DNA of 64,000 nucleotides from Branchiostoma lanceolatum (lineage: Eukaryota > Chordata > Leptocardii > Amphioxiformes > Branchiostomatidae). Position 1 is the first letter of the stretch. The number at the start of each line of letters is the position of its first letter. The notes beneath the pieces are model-generated. The model did not search any database. It saw nothing but the letters and a program-made list of their open reading frames with translations, and had not been told where the DNA came from. A program made the translations under genes and the position numbers. Shown one piece after another: positions 47,563-64,000 of the stretch. Where the stretch lies: NCBI RefSeq assembly GCF_035083965.1, contig NC_089726.1, forward strand, positions 22,366,559 through 22,430,558, in the 5' to 3' direction.

Positions 47563-48570
47563 GTAAGTCAAAGATATACGTTGTAGGAGACGCAGAAGAT
47601 TGCCCTGTTCGCCGTCGGACAGGCAAAACTGGCATGAGAAAATCCTTTTATGGGCTAACGTGCTTTGTAAACAGCCGTGGCGTCTGTTGCGCATGCAGTG
47701 GGTGTCCAAGATGGAACCCATATATGCCTTGTGTCGTTGCGGTATAAAATTTGTAACATTCATCTATCCTTACTGTTCCTTACACAATTTAACGCTCCAA
47801 TTTTTGCTTCCGAGGGTCTTCTGGCGTCCGCAAACCAAACTCCATCCGCAAGATAGCCGCGCGTTTGTGACTGAAATTCATTATGCAAAGTAAAGCCATG
47901 CTGTTGTTGCAAAGCCATCTGGGTCAGACGATTTTTGGGGCCTCTGAGCAGGCAGGGCGCGAGCAGCAGTTTCGTACAAAATTTGATCAGATGGGAGCTT
48001 TGTGGCTAGCTAATGTACCGGCTTGTTACAGGTTTGCGATAGAAAATTCTGTCCTGTATATTGATTGTGTGCTGTCGAAAACGGGCGCCGCCATGTTGAG
48101 TTTTGACGCCATGGCAGACATTAATTACTAGTATCTAGCCTCCGTTGCAGACTAAGTTCCAGTTTTACTATTACATTTTTTGTTGTTGTTGGCCAGCGAT
48201 TAGGAAAAAAAATGAAATAGGATAAAAACAATAACTTGAAAAAGAAAACAGGAGTCTGCACCGGAAGCTAAAAATTATCGACCTCTAGCCATAATTGTGG
48301 AAATGCACAATAATACAGTGATTCCTTCACCCATGTCACCCATTGGTGATGTTTGAGGCATCATCAGAACCATTCTTACAAAAACACAAAAACATTCGTA
48401 GGGAATGTTTACTGTTTCAGGTTCAATCCAACACTCGGACCGCCCCCCACCCCCTTGCATGTAACGTTAGTTGCAAGCGGCACGTGCCGTCGGAGTTAAA
48501 CCTAAGTTATAAGCTAAACCTTTCTTTTGCGAAACAAAACACGCCACGAAGTAAATTATACTCTAGATAT
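47563..48570. other. No gene recognised
   Basis: Frames at 47600-47893 and 47883-48131 (+) have no recognisable domain. If the candidate exon at 47390-47562 is real, this is intron. Confidence 0.4.
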
Positions 48571-48870
48571 TGCTATAAAAACTCCTTCTGCAAGTTGGAT
48601 ACGGTCTTTGCAGCCGTTGGGTCTCAGTTGGAGACTAGACCTCCCGACCTGGCGCCGCCCTGCACGCCCGGGCGGGCGGAGAGTAATCAACTCATAAACA
48701 CACGCAGTTTGAATAGGTAACAATTAGATGTTAATAGCCTTTGTTCAGACCGACTTCTGGCAGACCTTGGGTTGGCTATGAGACTTGGGTTGGCTATAAA
48801 AACTCCTTCTGCCTGTTGGATACGGTCTTTGCCAACCCGTAGGTCTGCTTGGAGACTAGCATATGCGACC
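48571..48870 (+). repeat. Direct duplication, about 85 bp x 2
   Basis: GCTATAAAAACTCCTTCTGC, TTGGATACGGTCTTTGC and TTGGAGACTAG occur in the same order at 48571-48640 and 48790-48860. A TATAAAA is part of both copies. Confidence 0.75.
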
Positions 48871-49680
48871 AGTTTTTTGAGAATGCGACTAGACCTAAAA
48901 TCACGGTCGCACGGTGCGACAATAAAAGATTAAGACCCGCCGATTTGTGCAGTTTACCGCGCAACAACCCAGATGCCTGCAACAACCCGTCAACGTCGGC
49001 TTGTTTACGTTCGCAGCGCGCCTCGCCTACCACCGCTTTCTGCCTACCATGATGTCACGTGACGTAACCGTTATGTCATCGCGATCGCTCGTAATAAAGT
49101 GACCACTAGCCGTGCGTTTCCGAACGCCTGCCATGATGTTTTTAAACCGCAGCAGAATGAAAAGGCTGTTTCCTGCAGGCATTTTTAGACCTGTTCAATC
49201 GATGATTTTTACGATCAAAAATCAATGAATCAATTCAAGTGGAGTTTCTTCCCCGAAAATATTAAATTTTTCTTTTTGCTACCGGTATCATTTCAAAGCT
49301 CATAATGCCCGTCATTATGGTGCTACTTTCATTTTGCTGCGGTCTAAAATGAATCGCAAAGCTTTCTCCATGCGGTCGGCCTGTCATTGGATGGCCGCGC
49401 CGCGCGGTCCTGACGCGCGAAATTTGAACTGTGCGTTTCAAAGGAACCGAAGATACTTGACTGGGCCGGCACAAACAGATCATTTTTGATACTTTTGAGC
49501 AAGAATTTCAAGGATATTAAAGTATTTTGGATTGTTTGTAGACAGAGGGTGGGAGTGAAAAAAATGCCTGTCAAAATGTTGAACTTGATGCCAGCAGTGA
49601 AGTTTCAAATTATGGAATTTGACTTTATTCGTTTTGGTCATGAAACCAATAGATAAGTTTTAGAGTTATTTATTTATTTA
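48871..49680. other. CpG-rich to AT-rich sequence, no gene recognised
   Basis: 48890-49110 is CpG-rich (GTCACGTGACGTAACC at 49055-49070 combines E-box and CRE-like cores). It could be a promoter but nothing downstream supports one. Confidence 0.35.
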
Positions 49681-49684
49681 TCAT

Positions 49685-50180
49685 TCAAGGTTATGTGAAT
49701 CATTACTTGCCTTGTTCCAAGTAAAAAATACCATTGTGTATTTTTCAACTTGTTGAACTTGAGGCACCGTGGCCCCCGGATAGGGGCCAGCCGGGGAACC
49801 TATGCCCACTTTTTTGAAAATCCCATATCACTCAAGCTTATGTCATTTTTAATTTCATTGCAAATGGTCATGTGAATCATCACTTGCCTTGTTCCAAGTA
49901 GAAAATACCATTGTGTATTTTTTCACTTGTTGAACTTGAGGCACCGTGGCCCCCGGATAGGGGCCAGCCGGGGAACCTATGCCCAATTTTTTTGAAAATC
50001 CCATATCACTCAAGCTTATGTCATTTTTAATGTCATCGCAAATGGTCATGTGAATCATCACTTGCCTTGTTCCAAGTTGAAAATACCATTGTGTATTTTT
50101 TCACTTGTTGAACTTGAGGCACCATGGCCCCCGGATAGGGGCCAGCCGGGTAACCAATGCCCAATTTTTCTAAAAATCCC
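49685..50180 (+). repeat. 178-bp tandem repeat, about 2.8 copies
   Basis: GGTCATGTGAATCATCACTTGCC-type starts lie at 49689, 49866 and 50044, a period of 177-178 bp. Each unit contains TTGAACTTGAGGCACCGTGG and GGATAGGGGCCAGCCGGG. Confidence 0.9.
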
Positions 50181-51653
50181 TCATACTAGTATCATTTAGC
50201 ATGTAGGAAGGTATTGAATGAATTGAATTACCAATTGATCTGCACCATCAATGTAGGTTTTTATCTTTTATGATCTATTCAAATACTTTATTCCTGGTTG
50301 TTAACATTGATTAATACTATTAATAGGAGTATTACTTGGTATGGCCAAGACTTTTGCTTGTTCTTCCAACTTTTTGTAGTGGTGCTCCTAGATTTTTGCT
50401 GGTGCTCCTAACTTTTTTGAGTTAGGAGTACAGTGCTCCTAGGTGTAAAAGTTAGTTATTTGACCTGGTTGTGGCATCCAAACGATACAATTGCTGTAAT
50501 ATTGTTGTCTGAATATGTTAATACTAGAATACTACTAACTGTAACGTTACATTGTGAACTTTCCAAGCAGGTGCTGAGCTGAATGCCGTCAGTGCTATGA
50601 GCCTGGTGCAGCCCACTCCCTCGGAATGATTCAGAATAATTGCTGACTCATTAGAGACTACAGCGACTTCATGTGGTTATTTTCAGGATTTACAAATCTA
50701 TTATAAGACTTATTTTCGCTTTCCATAAAGGGTTAGTAGGAGCAAAGAGACTAGGTTAAAGAGAAGAGAGTCGCCATTGTTATTTTTGCTAGAAAAACAA
50801 GTCTCCGGTTCGTGGCCAAAAATTCCAATAAAGCACAGCTCATCCCTCCTTCCCTGTGAGTTCTTTCATGCAAAACACTACTCATATGTCAGTACTGGTG
50901 TGTAAAATGCGATAAGTTCTGCTCACTTGATACAATTGCAGATCTTTCCTTCAAGCTATACCACAATGCACCGTATGCACATTGTTATACAAGGCGTGTT
51001 TACAATAGTCTATTATACCAAGGAGGTAATATAGTGTTATCAAACTCCAACTTACCCATGAAATTAAAGAGTTACCCGACTAAATAGCCGGCTATGATAT
51101 GATGTGAATGCAAATTAACCAGCTAGGGTTTTTGCAGGGTCAATTGAATGGTTGAATGACGAAGCACTTTCAGAAAGATGGTGCAGACAATTTGATGCCA
51201 CGCGCTGCATGATCAAAGGCAATGTCAAAGGCGGTTGTTTCCTTTTGATCGTTAAATGATAATGCACGTTAGGAAGGCAATGCGCGTTAGACAACTCTCC
51301 ATGGCCTTAAAAAGGCGTGAGATACAGTTTGGATTCATTCGCTTAGCCATCACCATGTAACAGGATTTATGTCATGCCTGGGCCTGATACGGGTGTTCCG
51401 GACCGTGTGATAACTATCCGGATCACATAGGGTTCGGGAGTGTTATCACACAGGCTTCCATAGAATATTTCGAACGCATTTCGAGCACGCCGGTTGCGCG
51501 GCCGTCAGAAATTCGAATACCGGATTCGGAGATTGGAATCAATGTTGCTACAGTTTCTTGTTCGAGGACACAAAACTCCCTCAACTTCTGGCGCATTCCG
51601 CATTGAAATGTGTGTTTTCTCGGGTGGGTATGACCAAGGTATGACATAAATAA
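50181..51653. other. No gene recognised
   Basis: A tiny GTGCTCCTA direct/inverted cluster lies at 50380-50443. Otherwise no feature. Confidence 0.4.
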
Positions 51654-51748
51654 AATACAACACGTTGTATTCCGCATCACCCTCGGTCCCAGCCCTCCCG
51701 CGGGTCGGGCTGGGACCTCGGGTGATACGGAATACCCCGTGTTGTATT
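51654..51748. repeat. Long hairpin, 42-bp arms
   Basis: The arms 51654-51695 and 51707-51748 share AATACAACACG, GTATTCCG, ATCACCC and GGTCCCAGCCC on opposite strands, with a loop of about 11 nt (TCCCGCGGGTC). A solo palindromic MITE is likely. Confidence 0.75.
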
Positions 51749-52250
51749 CTATATATACATGTACAATTGTGGCGCCAGTGCTCCCAATAGTATGGTGTCA
51801 AATATTTGTCTCCACAAAAGAAGTAGAACATATTTTGGTAACAAATTTGACTTCTGTAAATTGGCATATATCTAAGCAAAGTCAGAAATCATTCAGACGA
51901 CATCCGAGACAGCGGGCGGACGGGCTGCGACAGGCGGCCGGTCGGAAATTATGATCGCCCCTCCGACGGCGCTCAGCTCAGCACCTGTTAGGAAAGTGCA
52001 CAATCTAACGTTACAGATGAAGTAGTAGACTAGTATTAACATATTTAGACAACAATATTACGGCAATTGTAACGTTTGAACACTGCAACCAAGTCAGATA
52101 ACAGATTGGGGGGAAACGTCTTGGGGGGAAACATCCGAGACAGGGGGGATATCGACTGGGGGGGAACGTTAGGGGGGGGGGAATGTCTAGAAACCGTTGT
52201 TTGATACCCTCGATAATGAAGTTAATCAGTGTACTGGCAGATTTATACTG
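51749..52250. other. CpG-rich stretch and G-run cluster
   Basis: 51890-51990 is CpG-rich. 52107-52187 holds six separated G runs of 6 to 11, able in principle to form a G-quadruplex. No gene is recognised. Confidence 0.5.
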
Positions 52251-52259
52251 TTATTAGAA

Positions 52260-52400
52260 CAGTATTATAGGTGGGTTGATGAAGGTTAGACATCCAGGTA
52301 GTAAGATATGCCAAAAATAGTTACTCAAGCAACTGGATAAAATTTCGGAACAATCAGACGTTTCATACAGCATCCGCTATCTTTTGTCAGTGACTAAAGA
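52260..52400 (-). repeat. Penelope pLTR remnant with degenerate hammerhead
   Basis: On the minus strand, CTGACAAAAGATAGC (from 52390), then GCTGTAT and GAAACGTCTG (GAAAC at 52364-52360) follow the hammerhead order CTGANGA / stem II / GAAAC, but CTGACAA departs from the invariant CTGATGA. It lies 3' of the Penelope C-terminal frame on the same strand, where a pLTR is expected. Confidence 0.5.
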
Positions 52401-52518
52401 AGGATCTGGTAGAACTAGGTTTTATACCAAAACTCTGAATAGATATATTAATGAAGGGAAGAGAATTTCAGATGGTTCAATAGGATAGTAAGTTAAGACA
52501 AGGTTGTATGCTAATGAA

Positions 52519-52815
52519 TCAATTAGCTCCTGTTGTTTTAGGAGCTAAATGTTGTTTGTCTGGGGGGGGGAGCGGGGGGTGAAGTGCGTTGTCCCAAGTG
52601 CCTGAAAGTTCAACGCGTAGACCCCCTTTTCTGTTGAGGGCGGGATTGTACATTCTCTCATATATTGCTTCTCTAACTCCCTGTTCAAACCAACGGCGTT
52701 CGCAGTCTAGGATATCTGTGGTTTCTAGATTGAATGAGTGTCCCTGGTTGTGTTGTAGGTGGTGGTAAATGGCTGAGGAGTACATGTACTGTACTACAGG
52801 TGAATAGTATTTCAA
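52519..52815 (-). pseudogene. Penelope-like element, C-terminal fragment
   Basis: The minus-strand frame (98 aa) contains AIYHHLQHNQGHSFNLETTD, ILDCERRWFEQGVREAIYER and NPALNRKGGLRVELSGTWD. This is the conserved tail that follows GIY-YIG in Penelope-like polymerases (ILDxExRWFxRxxxEAIxI, then PxLNRDGG and xxWD). RT and GIY-YIG parts are missing here. Confidence 0.75.
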
Positions 52816-52879
52816 TTCAACTGGTACATGTTGCTAGAATCGTGCTATGTTCCGAAAGATCTTATGTTTAATTTAGTTT

Positions 52880-52920
52880 CAATCACTGATAAGAGATGTA
52901 GGACAGACATCTGAAACGTC
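52880..52920 (+). ncRNA. Hammerhead ribozyme-like motif (Penelope pLTR)
   Basis: CTGATAAG (52886-52893), stem II AGATGT/ACATCT around AGGACAG (52894-52912), then GAAAC (52913-52917) and GTCAG. One core base differs from CTGATGA (A for G), so it is probably weakened or dead. Orientation is opposite to the 52360-52390 motif, as in inverted pLTRs. Confidence 0.5.
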
Positions 52921-53221
52921 AGATATTTTCATTTTGTAATCCAGCGGTATGATTGAATTGAGATATTATTCTTCAATTCTTGTAGTCTGTAGTTATTTTG
53001 ACAAAAAAATTTAAATATTATGAATCCCATTGGATTTCATCAATGACCAAATCTAATGCTTGCTTTTCAGCTAAATAATTGAATGATTCTGTATACCAAT
53101 AATTCTATTTTCCATTTGAAGAGTTGCAGATGGATATTTATGTAGGGTCTCTATGTTATAAAAGTACAGTACAGATTGTTGAAATGACTCATTGTAATTT
53201 CCTTCTTTTGTTCTCTTGCAG

Positions 53222-64000
<10,779 letters not shown>

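Noticed and set aside
47600..48131. Two consecutive plus-strand frames as exons
   Set aside because: No domain, no supported splice sites and atypical composition for the neighbouring genes.

Overview
This is animal nuclear DNA. Genes are split by GT-AG introns of 0.3 to 4.4 kb, intergenic DNA is dense with DNA transposons, LINE and Penelope-like retroelements, and there are long (CA)n, (CT)n and (TTA)n tracts. The three proteins read best as an invertebrate-chordate set, and the repeat style (abundant TIR elements, AT-rich repeats carrying GGGGGCCCAAA) suggests a lancelet (Branchiostoma). The organism is an inference. No rRNA gene, intact tRNA gene or CRISPR array was seen.

Three protein-coding genes are supported, all on the + strand. 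(1) 13078-20300: a complete five-exon secreted peptidoglycan recognition protein (PGRP) of 204 aa with all expected zinc/amidase residues. (2) 30425-34804: a complete four-exon PGAP4/TMEM246-like protein of 391 aa (Golgi GPI-glycan GalNAc transferase family), whose first intron is mostly one TIR transposon. (3) 53222 to beyond the window end: the 5' part of AASS (lysine-ketoglutarate reductase / saccharopine dehydrogenase), seven coding exon positions and 321 aa, continuing past 64000.

The most notable signal is in AASS. Coding position 3 exists as two homologous 85-nt exons (56562-56646 and 57431-57515). Both have the same phases (0 in, 1 out), so including both or neither gives an early stop: a frame-enforced mutually exclusive pair. 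Just upstream, the 3' splice site of exon 2 is preceded by four tandem decoy copies of the acceptor plus the first 42 nt of the exon. AASS intron 5 holds about 19 copies of a 14-bp motif in alternating orientation. Intron 7 holds a Penelope-like element with a GIY-YIG domain.

The rest is a nested transposon landscape. 1-12 kb: hAT-like, Tc1-like and unclassified TIR elements. 12-25 kb: LINE fragments around and inside the PGRP gene, a SINE, and a solo hammerhead-ribozyme motif at 21059. 25-30 kb: a second 1.1-kb TIR element and unassigned DNA. 35-43 kb: a minus-strand APE-type LINE broken by a 2.0-kb AT-rich element and a 0.9-kb piggyBac-like MITE; the TTAA excision restores its reading frame. 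43-53 kb: a Tc1 transposase remnant, palindromic elements, a 178-bp tandem repeat and Penelope remnants. A recurrent AT-rich family with covarying terminal hairpins (possible Helentron/HINE type) occurs at least seven times.
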